Source: Pseudo-nitzschia pungens
Lineage: Eukaryota; Bacillariophyta; Bacillariophyceae; Bacillariales; Bacillariaceae
Length of the DNA stretch: 64,000 nt
NCBI GenBank assembly: GCA_037355855.1
Contig: CM074760.1
Location: forward strand, 7,246,501 to 7,310,500
Direction of reading: 5' to 3'
Shown: piece after piece, positions 55,401-64,000 of the stretch
Position numbering within the stretch: the first letter of the stretch is position 1
Layout: every line of letters begins with the position of its first letter
The notes under the pieces: generated by a model
Told to the model about the DNA's origin: nothing
What the model saw: only the letters and a program-made list of their open reading frames with translations
Databases searched by the model: none
Translations under genes and position numbers: made by a program

Positions 55401-56924
55401 GGCGTCATGACAAATCTACTAATGATTGACTATTGTACGTGTGGAGGATTGAGCTTCGTGGTGTTGTATGAATTTGTCAAAATCTTTGAATCTCAAAAGC
55501 TTGCCATCGCCGTTTCATTATTGCAGACGATAACAGTTTGAGTGGAAACATTCCAAGTGAGGTTGGACTGCTAACAAATTTAAAAGGATTTCACTCAAGT
55601 ACGTGACACGGAGATTTTTGTTGCGCAGCGTACCTTAACTTGTCATTCAAAGTTTCTCACTATTGCACATGCACATGACCGCAGACAAAAATAATTTGAG
55701 TGGTTCAATTCCAAGTCACATAGGTTTGTTGACCAATTTGAAGAAGTTGCATCTGGGTATGTTTTAATATGTTGGAAAGCAAATATTTTGTTGCCTCATG
55801 ATAGTTTCATTATTCAATCTCACCAGGAATCGTGCATTTTTAATTTCAAACTTTCAGGCCATAACTCTTTGAGTGGGACTATTCCTACCGAGATTTGGTT
55901 GATGACGAACTTAGATGAGTTGAATTTCTGTATGTGATACTAGAGGTGATTGGTGTAATGGTGTAGTTTGAAAGGGTATTTCAATCTCATCAAACTTTTC
56001 TACTTCTGCTGCTATTTCAGCTTACAATGGGTTCTCTGGAAGTATTCTGAGTGAGGTTGGGTTGCTAGTCAATTTGCGTTATTTGGGATTTGGTATGTAG
56101 CAAGTTTTGTGCAATGAATCCCATCATTGAAAATGAATTTGGAACACTTCTGAATCTCATTATCTTTCCTCTTTTCTTTTGTGACTGTAGACGATAATGA
56201 ATTAAGTGGAACAATTCCGAGTGAGATAGGTTTGTTAACAGGCCTACACGCTGTTGATTTTTGTAAGTGAGCTTACCTCGATGAACTGATATCCTCGGCC
56301 CTGTGCACATATTCGGATCTAATGAAAAATTCCTGCTTGTGCCTTAATATTGCAGCCAATAATGACTTGAGAGGATGTATTCCTAGTGAGATTGGGTTGC
56401 TGACTGCTTTGACTGCCTTGGGGTTGAGTACGTAGAAAAAAAATGTTCAATGCCTCTGTCATATAAGGTTACATGAAGTGAATCTGATCGAATTTCTTTA
56501 TGTCTTCATTTCGCAGCAAACATTGGCTTGGGGGGAACTATTCCTAGTGAGATTGGGTTGCTGACCAACTTGAATGAATTATGGATAGGTATGTCCTTGT
56601 ACTTAAGCAACGTAAGGTGTCACCAACCACGTCGTTGATTGCTCTCTTCTTCTAACCAGAATTTTCTACTTTCGCTCAACAGATGGCAATGAACTAGTTG
56701 GAACAATTCCAACCGAGATTGGGCGGCTTACCAACTTACATTCAATGGAGCTGAGTAAGTAGTATTCTTTTCTACTGGATATTCTTGACCAGTTTTTAAT
56801 GCCTTCTTGGGTCCGAACCATGGCTTTTTTCTCACTAGAACCATTCGGTAACATTGTAGGTGGCAATCATATCACAGGTCCTATCCCAGAAGAGGTGAAT
56901 TTTGCTGTCTATGGAATCAGTTGA
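46489..56924 (+). CDS. Giant PSxV/L-tetrapeptide repeat protein with C-terminal leucine-rich repeats
   Basis: The 14-exon model is 46489-48299, 48407-48424, 48524-48653, 48791-55256, nine 72-bp exons between 55363 and 56754, and 56860-56924. It totals 9,138 nt (3,045 residues plus stop), with every junction in phase. The N-terminal ~300 residues are acidic and polar. A hydrophobic span (VIKGLLYSAGGMAVVSMIGG) is followed by a Ser/Ala/Thr-rich stretch of ~300 residues. A second span (AVVATVGTIGVTTGAGLILM) then leads to a Cys-containing region with Asn-x-Ser/Thr sites, suggesting an outside face. About 400 VPSE/VPSD/LPSE tetrapeptides follow. Ten LRR units of the form N.LSG.IPSEIGLLTNL..L end the protein. 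Such proteins in diatoms are thought to be surface or wall-associated; that role is inference. No kinase or C-terminal membrane span is present. Confidence 0.75.
48407..48424 (+). other. Predicted 18-nt micro-exon of the giant repeat gene
   Basis: TTCTAG precedes and GTAAGT follows an 18-nt segment that joins both neighbouring exons in phase (two leftover bases in, two out). It encodes about six residues (AVVLQ/S region) within the Ala-rich stretch. Skipping it also preserves frame, so it could be alternatively included. Confidence 0.55.
49951..54688 (+). repeat. 12-bp coding tandem array A (CCAAGTGAGGTA type)
   Basis: About 395 units of 12 bp encode P-S-[EDAKN]-[VILM]. The 12-bp register is unbroken over 4.7 kb. 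Serine is written AGT or AGC throughout. Variant units such as CCTAGTTATGTA recur near 50816, 50971, 51261, 51609, 51837, 51991 and 52111, marking higher-order duplicated blocks. All three forward frames and one reverse frame stay open for long distances as a by-product. Confidence 0.95.
54715..55032 (+). repeat. 12-bp coding tandem array B (CTACCCTCCGAA type)
   Basis: About 26 units of 12 bp encode the tetrapeptide P-S-E-L and end in PSEP. Serine is TCC or TCG, unlike array A. A 25-bp non-repeat spacer (around 54689-54713) separates the two arrays. Confidence 0.95.
55363..56924 (+). repeat. One-LRR-per-exon repeat series
   Basis: Nine consecutive exons are exactly 72 nt: 55363, 55527, 55685, 55858, 56021, 56191, 56356, 56517 and 56683. 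A terminal partial exon starts at 56860. All are bounded by phase-1 introns of about 85-105 bp. Each encodes one 24-residue plant-type LRR with I-P-[ST]-E-[IV]-G as core. Confidence 0.9.
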
Positions 56925-58221
56925 AGCTATGGTCGAGGTGATGTCAAAGTGTTGTCGAACAAGATGACAACTGCGAACTGTCCCGGAAGTCGGGAAAAAT
57001 AGGTTGCATGAAATCGGTTAAAATGTACAATAGACTGACACCAATAGCATTGTGTCTTGTGTTTAATTACTCTAAATTATCATTCTATCTTATCACGGTG
57101 CTTCGAGCAGAGAGATTAGACGCAGCTGTCACCGCGCAATATCGTAGTATTGTACTCTGTGTGAAAACATAACATGATTTGAAATGGACACAAAAAAATG
57201 CACATGCGCAACAGCAATCGATGTGGATCTCTCAGCCCCTCCACCATAATCTATTAAAGGCCAACGCATGCACGTACCTGATTTTCGTGGTTTGATTTGC
57301 GGTGGTGTTGACCAGAACCTAGGAAACGCATTGCGCAGTTCTGGTTTTCATCTTCAAAATAAAAACAGGGGTTGACCAAACGCCCTTGGCAAAGAGACGT
57401 GTCCACGAAAGCAATTCGTTGTGATGCCTCCTGTTTTGCTCAGATCTTCCATTCTGATTTGGTGCAGTTATGCAACGCATTTTGTTCTTTTTCTTGATAA
57501 GCTCCATGACCCCATGTCGTCGCTGGGTTTTCCGACAAAATCAATATTCATAGCTGCCCTCTCTCCAAATTTCGCCTCAGCTTCCATACTGTTTGCCTTC
57601 TTCTGGCAATACGGTAGGCCCGGAACCTTTTTTGTTCTTTGATGTCAGTTCGAATGTGACCAGGTGTGACGATGCTCCAAACTCTCTGACAGGGAAGCGG
57701 ACGAGCCGAGTGAGAGTCAGCATCTACACGAGAATTCACTGAAGATGTAGAAGATGCGACCAGAGAAGCCAGCTATTGAGAGCCACCAAGTCAAGACGTC
57801 TTCGTCGAAGAACAACCACGACCATGGCAGCCACAGGAACGGCTCGGAAACTAGCGATACAACAATGGAAAGTACAGCGACTTTTGCGGATACTATCGGA
57901 GACGTTTTCAACCGGCACCGCATCATCTCGGCACTAATGAATACCACGATCTCATGGTTTGTTGTCAGAATCTCCCGACATGACGAGAATGGCATCAACC
58001 AAAGTCCCGTGCTCAAAGCTTACTGACTTGTTGTGCGCGGCGTTCTCACCTACGAAAAGGAGACGGTGCCTGGATCGATTGGTCGTAGTACCAATGCATT
58101 GTTGATCGAAATTGCTGATAACCAAACATAATTTAGCTAAGTATCCGTACATTTGTAGTGTCGTTTCCCTCTCCTCTTATTTGTTTGTGGTTTTAGTTCC
58201 TTTCGTTCTTCGTTCATTCGA
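56925..58221. other. Intergenic, 1.3 kb
   Basis: No supported gene. A 90-codon plus-strand frame from the ATG at 57754 to 58026 (MRPEKPAIESHQVKTSSSKN at its start) has a plausible amino-acid mix but no domain, and it overlaps an equally open minus-strand frame. It is left unannotated. Confidence 0.4.
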
Positions 58222-58938
58222 TCATTCCGCCGGAACGTTGTACTTGGCAAAAAGATTCTGATGGTTGGTCATGGCCTTGAACTCCAAATTGTTCCCGGAA
58301 GGATCCTTGAAAAACATGGTGTACTGCTCTCCGGGTTCGCCCCGAAACCTCAAATGGGGCTCGATGACAAAGTCTACATCGTGAGAACGCAGCCGGTCGA
58401 CCAAATCGTTGAACTGTTCGACGGTTTCCAGCGCCAAACCGGCGTGGGGGACGGGAACCTCGTCGCCATCGACGGGGTTGTAGTAATCGATGCAGCGGTA
58501 GTCATCTCCGGCCCAGTGGCACACGATCTGGTGACCATAGAGCGAATAGTCTTGCCACTTGTCGGAGGATCGCCCCTCTTCACAACCCAGAACCGTCCCA
58601 TAGAACTCCTTCGCCGCTTCGAGCGAATGCACGGGGAAGGCGTAATGGAAGGGGTTTCCGGGAGCGGGCGCACTCCGTGTCTCGTATTGCGTTGTCGTCT
58701 TTGTTGTCGTCGAGTTGCTTGCTTCATTGGATGATGATGATGATGATGATGATGTCGCGGAATACAGTCTGGTGGCCGTTTGCCGTTGCAGGGCGAGAGC
58801 GGAAGTGCGTGCCGCGGCGGCAGAGGCTCCAAAGCCCGAAACACCGACAGGCGCCGTCCACATACCGGTAGAGGCGAAAGCTCGAAGCATGATGGTCGTA
58901 GCAGCAGCGGTGTTAGATGGGGAGTAACGTAGCTTCAT
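58222..58938 (-). CDS. VOC / glyoxalase-superfamily protein with organelle leader
   Basis: The protein has 238 residues. The N-terminal ~90 residues are Ala/Ser/Thr-rich with few acidic residues, which suggests an organelle leader. The Ser run (SSSSSSSS) is encoded by a TGATGA microsatellite on the plus strand (about 58727-58753). A single VOC domain follows: FHYAFPVHSLEAAKEFYGTV, LGCEEGRSSDKWQDYSLYGH with QIVCHW, VPVPHAGLALE and YTMFFKDPSGNNLEFKAM. The two His and the final Glu sit where VOC enzymes bind metal. It closely resembles the bacterial 'glyoxalase/bleomycin-resistance' single-domain type, whose substrates vary. The reaction is not assignable. Confidence 0.82.
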   Translation of the reverse strand: MKLRYSPSNTAAATTIMLRAFASTGMWTAPVGVSGFGASAAAARTSALALQRQTATRLYSATSSSSSSSSNEASNSTTTKTTTQYETRSAPAPGNPFHYAFPVHSLEAAKEFYGTVLGCEEGRSSDKWQDYSLYGHQIVCHWAGDDYRCIDYYNPVDGDEVPVPHAGLALETVEQFNDLVDRLRSHDVDFVIEPHLRFRGEPGEQYTMFFKDPSGNNLEFKAMTNHQNLFAKYNVPAE

Positions 58939-60620
58939 GATTCCACTCTGGGATGGCAGCTATCGAACACGTTGGACATATCCTACCGGTGTGTCTCCGT
59001 TTTCAGAATAGCATAACGGAAGTTCTTGGGTCAAGGATTGGCGAAGTCGTTCATCAGAGGTTTCGAACATTCCAATACGGTACAGTACGGTATTCTACGG
59101 TGAGTTACGGTATTTTGGTTGTTGTTCTTCCTCTTTTCTGCTGACGAACAATATCGGAAATTTGGGCAAACTAGTTTGAAGTTGTTTAATAAAAGAGCAA
59201 GAGAACAAAGTTAATACCTTAAGGTTAAGGTTACTGCTAACAACATCACAACGTACGAACGATACTCAGGTGCTATGTCCATGTCCAATACGGGTTTATC
59301 TCGGTACCCGTTCGTTAACACACTTATTTTAGGTCTAATCCACACTTTTTTCCCACACTTTTAAAATACCAGTACATACATTACCCATGTTCTTCTTCTC
59401 TAGCAATTGAATCACCGAAACACTTGCTGCACCTTGATCATGCCACTCTTAACACTGTTGGGGTTGGGGTTGTTGGGTTGTTGGGTTGTTGGGTTGTTGG
59501 GATTGTTGGGATTGTTGGGATTGTTGGGTTGTTGGGTTGTTGGTGGGTAGGAGTGTAAGTACGGTATTACTTCGTAGTAGCAAAGTTAAAAAAGTGTATA
59601 TTAGCACTTTTCAGAAGTGTGTTTTCGACCCACGTCCGTTTATCTCTGTACCATTATTCATTATGTACAGACGATACCAAGTTACGTTGAGGTACGTATG
59701 TAGTATGTAGACATACCGCACGACTTAACGGCAAAATCTCATCCAAACCTCTCTCAATCGCGCGCCCGCCCAATACTCATACCAGTACTCTCAATACTAT
59801 GAAACTTTGCCTTTCGAGAGATTTTGATTGAGAGATCGATTGAGATGACGGTGACGCGATGCGAAGTTTTGATGTTGATGATACTAGGAACGGAACTGGT
59901 AGTGACACGTTAAAGAACAAAAGAAGTGAAGTAAAATTACTTCTACCGTATGAAAAAATACGACTCTGTATGATATGAGTTCTCGCTGTATTTCAAGCAC
60001 AAAGTATGAACGACAACAACAATCACTCTTGTTCTTCACAGACGAGCACATCAGGTATTCAATCAATGCAGGTAACTGACCATCCCACAGTCGAACAACA
60101 CAGGTGAAGTAGGACTAATCTTGTCAACAGTACTCTAGCTATCGCCAACGAGCAATCTGATTCCAACACCTTGCCAATACTCAGCAATTGATTGAAACCA
60201 TCTCACTGGAAGGATCGTTTTTAGTTCGAAGGAATGGAAGACATGATGGGAGGTGCTTGTTCGATGCAACGGCAGGATCGAAGGAATTCCAGGGGATCGG
60301 GCCATGGAAATTGTTATGTAGGTTCTTTCGCGATCGTTCACGAATTCATTAAATCCATCAATGCAGGAGTACTTCTATTCTATTACTCTGCTTCGAATAT
60401 TGAACACTCACCACCCAAATTCTCTTGCTTCATTTTCGATTTCGTGTTGCTTGCTTTTTCCTGCTACACGGTCCTTTCGATCCAAAAATCGAAAATTGAA
60501 CGATTCGATATTGAATACACGTGCTGTATAGCGAGGAAATGATGGTTACAATTCGTCGCGTTCGAAATCTCCGAATCGTATGTGCTCTCGCCATGCGGTA
60601 GTCTCTGTGGTGAGTGTGCG
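58939..60620. other. Intergenic, 1.7 kb
   Basis: No supported gene. It contains GGTACGGTA-type pieces near 59080-59115, GGTTAAGGTTACTG near 59222, and a GTTGGG minisatellite (listed separately). The 3' end holds the promoter and 5' UTR of the LRR gene. Confidence 0.45.
59458..59550 (+). repeat. GTTGGG/GTTGTTGGG minisatellite
   Basis: About ten units of GTTGTTGGGTT or GATTGTTGG occur in a row. The plus strand is G-rich and could fold into a quadruplex, but this is only suggested by composition. Confidence 0.8.
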
Positions 60621-63475
60621 ATGCCGACATCATCGTTGCCAACTCTTGAAACGTTTCATCCAAAGCCGGTGATTTCGTGTTGCCATTGACCGATGCCCTC
60701 GGAAACGTCCGTCCTTTCGAACTTTTCTTGGCTGACTCACTCACTTCTTTTTTGCTGTTCAGGTACCCGATGACTTCATCGCCAACTTGTATCCCCCCGA
60801 GAACAACTACATCCTGGAAGACAGTGGCTTGCGATCTCCCAAGAGTCTGGCAGAGCTGTGCACCGACACCCTCTGCAGGTCTCTGCCCTACCTCGATGGT
60901 GCTCTCCCACCGGGATTGCCGCAGGACATTGTGGACGACATCACCGCGTCACTGGTCAAGCACTCGGCGCTGAACGCGACCACGCTGAGGGTTTTGCGAA
61001 ACTGCGAGCTGGCGTCCCTCACGCTGAATGGTTGTCGCGGCGTCACGGACGAATGGCTGGAACCCCTGAGTTCTTCGGTTTCGACGGCGTGCGCGACTCC
61101 TCCCCGGATGCCGTCGCCTCCGCTGCTGCCGGTGTTGCACAGGGGCGATCCGATCCGTCCCGGTGACACCGATACCGACACGGCGATGGAGGTAATGAAT
61201 CTCGACGACGATATCGACCGCCGTCCTTCCTCGGTGCGCACCCTTCCTTCCGCACGGGAGGTTTTTTACAATGCGAAGATCGAGGCATCCTCCAGCCACG
61301 ACGAGAGCGGCGAGGAAGTAGCGTCGTCGTCGTGTTCCACTTCGAGTTTTGTGTCTGCCTCGTCGACACCCTACGATCCGGCCGCACTGCCATCCGCAGA
61401 GCTCTCCTCCTGGAAGGAAGACCGCGCCATGACAGACGACAGGAGGCTGCCGCAAGAATCCTTTTCGTCGTTTGCAGATCATGATGCATATTGCGATCTC
61501 GATCACAGCGGCGGGGACAAGAAGTTGCCTCCTCCGCACCCACCGCTCGAAACAAACCAATGTTTCGGGGTTTGCATAACCTCCAACATCACGCTGCTCG
61601 ATCTGAGAGGGTCGCAGCGCCTCACCGACAGGGGACTCTTGCAGCTCTCGGATTTGTCGAGCCTCGAAATCGCAAAACTCGACAACTGCCATTCGGTTCA
61701 GGGCCGGGGACTGATTGCGCTGGCACGCTCTCGCCACCTCCACACGCTGTCGCTCGCCAACTGCCGCCGGCTCACGGACGAAGCGATCGTGAACATCTCG
61801 CACCTGGCGTCGATCGAAGCGCTCTCGCTGGACGGATGCCGTTGCTTGACCGATCGGAGTCTGGTGGCAATCGGCAGATTGATCCAAATCAAGAAGCTGG
61901 ACTTGTCTCAGTGTGATTTGCTCACGGATGCCGGCCTGGAAGAACTGGGACACTGCGAATTCATCGAAGAGCTGTCACTCGGGTGGTGTCGATCCATTTC
62001 GGATCGAGGAATCGAAACATTGGCTAGCCACTACGGGAGATCAAATAATTTGCGCATATTGAGCCTGGCAAGAATTCCTCTGACCGATACGGGAGTTCAG
62101 CACCTCGGAATGCTGTTGGCGCTGGAAGAACTAGACCTGAACGGTTGCTCTAGCATCGGAAGCGCGTCTCTTGGAAATGTATTGGCCAACTTGAAGAAAC
62201 TGACGAGCTTGGATGTGTCCTATTGCCCTGGTATATTGTACGTATGAAACATGATGATGGCAACGCAAACCTGTTGAAAAGTTAATTTTTCGTGCGACGA
62301 AATCTCCTCACTCCATCGCCTTTCTTTTGGTTCCCGCCTGCACTCTTGCGCACAGACGATCATCGTGGCAGGGGAAGATCAAGTCCCTGAAGATATTGGA
62401 TGCGTGTTACTCCGCCGTAAAGGATTCTCACATTGCTCGGCTGACAGACTTGCCCAAATTAGAGGAGATCAATTTGGATAGTTGTCCGATTGGCGATTGG
62501 AGTATTTCGCATCTGGCCGACAACGATGTAGTGCCGAATCTTCTGTCGTTAGATCTTGCAGATACGGATCTATCCGATCTAGGAATGATAAAGATTGCGA
62601 AGTTCAAAAAGTTGAAGCGTCTATCTCTCTTCTACTGCAACCTGACCAACTCATCCCTTCGCCATTTGTCAGCGTTGTCTTCCCTGGAAGCCTTGAATCT
62701 CGACAGCCGAGATATCAGCGATGGCGGATTGGTGCACTTGCGATCCCTACAGAACCTCAAATCGCTGGACATTTTTTCCGGAAGGGTCACCGATTATGGT
62801 TGCACCCACATCGCCAAGATCAGATCGTTGGAATCCCTGGAACTTTGCGGTGGCGGCATCGGCGATGCGGGCTGCGTCACTTTGGCCACGCTGGAGAATT
62901 TGCAAACGCTCAACCTGTCTCAGAACGAACGAATCACCAATAGGGGAGCGGCGGCCTTGGCCGCTTTGTCCAATCTCAAGGCCCTGAACCTGAGCCACAC
63001 ACGGGTAAATGGTGGAGCTTTGGTTCACCTGAGTCATTTGCGAAACCTCAAGTCGTTGGCACTGTATGGATGTCGAGGCATGGACGAAACAAATCACGAC
63101 ATGCTCGATCGGCTCGAGAGTGGTTTACCGAATCTGAAGTGCATTCGTCTTCACAATGGGTCCGATGACGACGGCGTCATTGTACCCCGCGGGGAAGATA
63201 CCGATGACGAGGATTTGGAATCTGATACCGAAGAATTCTTTCAGATGAACAATAGCAGATACAACGCAATAGTTGCCGACGAAGATTTCGGAGATGCAAG
63301 TGACGATGAGGACGATAGCGATAGCGATAGTGACAGCGATAGTGAAATGGTGGATGCGCATGATGGATTTGATAGTAACGAGGAGGAAGAGGAAGAAGAT
63401 GACAATGATGATAGTGATGGCGACAACCTAGAAGATCTTGACAGTGATTCGTCGTTCTCAAATCACGCCGCCTAA
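60621..63475 (+). CDS. Cysteine-type LRR protein (FBXL/AMN1-like) with acidic tail
   Basis: The three-exon model is 60621-60668, 60763-62237 and 62356-63475, 880 residues. The first exon (MPTSSLPTLETFHPKP) joins in phase to VPDDFIANLYPPENNY, but it is short and less certain. Exon 2 to 3 (GTACGT, 118-bp intron, phase 2) restores PGILRSSWQGKIKSLKILDA. SLAELCTDTLCRSLPYLDG and LPPGLPQDIVDDI form an N-terminal helical part. A Ser-rich loop separates it from about 16 LRRs of the N-C-x-x-[LI]-T-D type (LSLANCRRLTDEAIVNIS, LDLSQCDLLTDAGLEELG). The last ~100 residues are very acidic (DDEDDSDSDSDSDS). AMN1/FBXL-type repeats bind partners, often for ubiquitination. No clear F-box was seen, so the role is open. 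Confidence 0.78.
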
Positions 63476-63591
63476 AACATCAATCGGTAAATTTGTAGAA
63501 ACAACGGTCGTTACACCTTGTAACATTAGCGTTCATTGGTGCCAAACAATAGCTGTCGACAAAGACCAAAGCGTAGTTTGTTGACGATAAA
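63476..63591. other. Short gap between convergent genes
   Basis: 116 bp; nothing distinct seen. Confidence 0.4.
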
Positions 63592-64000
63592 TCAGAGATT
63601 ATTAGTAGGCAACGGCAATATGAAAAGCCCATTTTTATCTGGATCGGAATCTATCGGCACTTTGTTCGATGCAGTAGCTGTAGGTGTTGCTGCTAATTCA
63701 TTACCATTGCGAAGGTTGTAGACACAACCCAGCCCATGTTGTGATTCGAGAAAGCCCATCCGCTGGAATAATTTTTGGTGATCTACCGTCCGGGGGCGTA
63801 CTGCAATAAATCTTTGGGATTCTTTGCACGACAGAGCGTGCTGCTTGATAGCTCGGAGAAGGGTGTCGGTGACGGAAGACGTAGGCCGAATCGCCACATC
63901 AGTCAATAGACTACTCCGCTCCGAGTAGGTTGCTACCGCCAACACTTGGAATCCACGTTTGGCGACAAACCGCAACGAGTTTTCGCTTCCTACATCACCG
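63592..64000 (-). CDS. Probable GNAT-family acetyltransferase, C-terminal part
   Basis: The frame is open through the right edge, so the N-terminal part is missing; the TTG-type start inside the window is not used. The visible 136 residues include GFQVLAVATYSERSSLLTDV, IRPTSSVTDTLLRAIKQHAL and DHQKLFQRMGFLE. The strand-helix-strand-helix order and the F-x-x-x-G-F end resemble the last third of GNAT N-acetyltransferases. The acetyl-CoA loop itself would lie mostly upstream and is not clearly visible, so the family call is tentative. The tail is rich in Asn/Thr. Confidence 0.45.
   Translation of the reverse strand, partial: GDVGSENSLRFVAKRGFQVLAVATYSERSSLLTDVAIRPTSSVTDTLLRAIKQHALSCKESQRFIAVRPRTVDHQKLFQRMGFLESQHGLGCVYNLRNGNELAATPTATASNKVPIDSDPDKNGLFILPLPTNNL

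Noticed and set aside
59458..59550. Telomeric repeat tract
   Set aside because: GTTGGG/GTTGTTGGG is not the TTAGGG type, is short and irregular, and lies among genes.
60949..61953. 334-codon minus-strand frame over the LRR gene
   Set aside because: Shadow of LRR coding sequence; Arg/Gln-rich without domain.

Overview
The window reads as nuclear DNA of a diatom, probably a pennate. The reasons are: short GT-AG introns (about 70-160 bp) inside otherwise dense genes; a heat-shock-factor gene of the type expanded in diatoms; a SulP transporter with STAS and cyclic-nucleotide-binding-like parts; a giant Val-Pro-Ser-Glu repeat protein ending in one-LRR-per-exon repeats; and N-terminal leaders with Ala-Phe or Cys-Phe steps like the diatom plastid-targeting (ASAFAP) motif. 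No bacterial, viral or organellar gene was recognised. No tRNA or rRNA gene was seen.

Region 1 (1-17.7 kb) is the most unusual part. Five consecutive plus-strand genes carry one or more domains resembling the cathepsin propeptide inhibitor fold (I29), and none has a peptidase domain. The full architecture is: leader peptide; one long-loop I29-like domain; zero to three further short-loop 'WC' I29-like domains; a coiled coil or a Pro/Ala/Lys-rich disordered stretch; repeated R-[PG]-T-x-[LI] and F-x-F-F/S-F-F-G short motifs; and one or two copies of a ~55-residue C-terminal module (W..N.DG.ITG...ITTSP..G...GS.Y.L). Two of the genes contain many single-base frame breaks.

Region 2 (18.7-29.1 kb) holds an HSF gene and a SulP transporter gene (both minus strand), then a plus-strand membrane protein with a plastid-like leader. 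Region 3 (29.1-31 kb) is a 1.2-kb foldback element with short terminal inverted repeats. Region 4 (31.5-41.2 kb) is ordinary: a tandem-rhodanese sulfurtransferase, a TPR protein, ATP10, a small single-span protein and a JmjC oxygenase.

Region 5 (41.2-46.5 kb) is repeat-rich and gene-poor: a 405-bp inverted-repeat element, a satellite-like array sharing its unit with the foldback element, and many GGTAAGG-type palindromes. Region 6 (46.5-56.9 kb) is one giant gene whose 14-exon model has a total length divisible by three (3,045 codons plus stop). It encodes an acidic N-terminus, two hydrophobic spans, about 400 PSxV/L tetrapeptides and ten LRR exons. Region 7 (57-64 kb) has a VOC/glyoxalase-family gene, a cysteine-type LRR gene with an acidic tail, and the end of a probable acetyltransferase gene.

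Exon boundaries below were inferred by eye from splice signals, phase and domain continuity. They are not transcript-supported.
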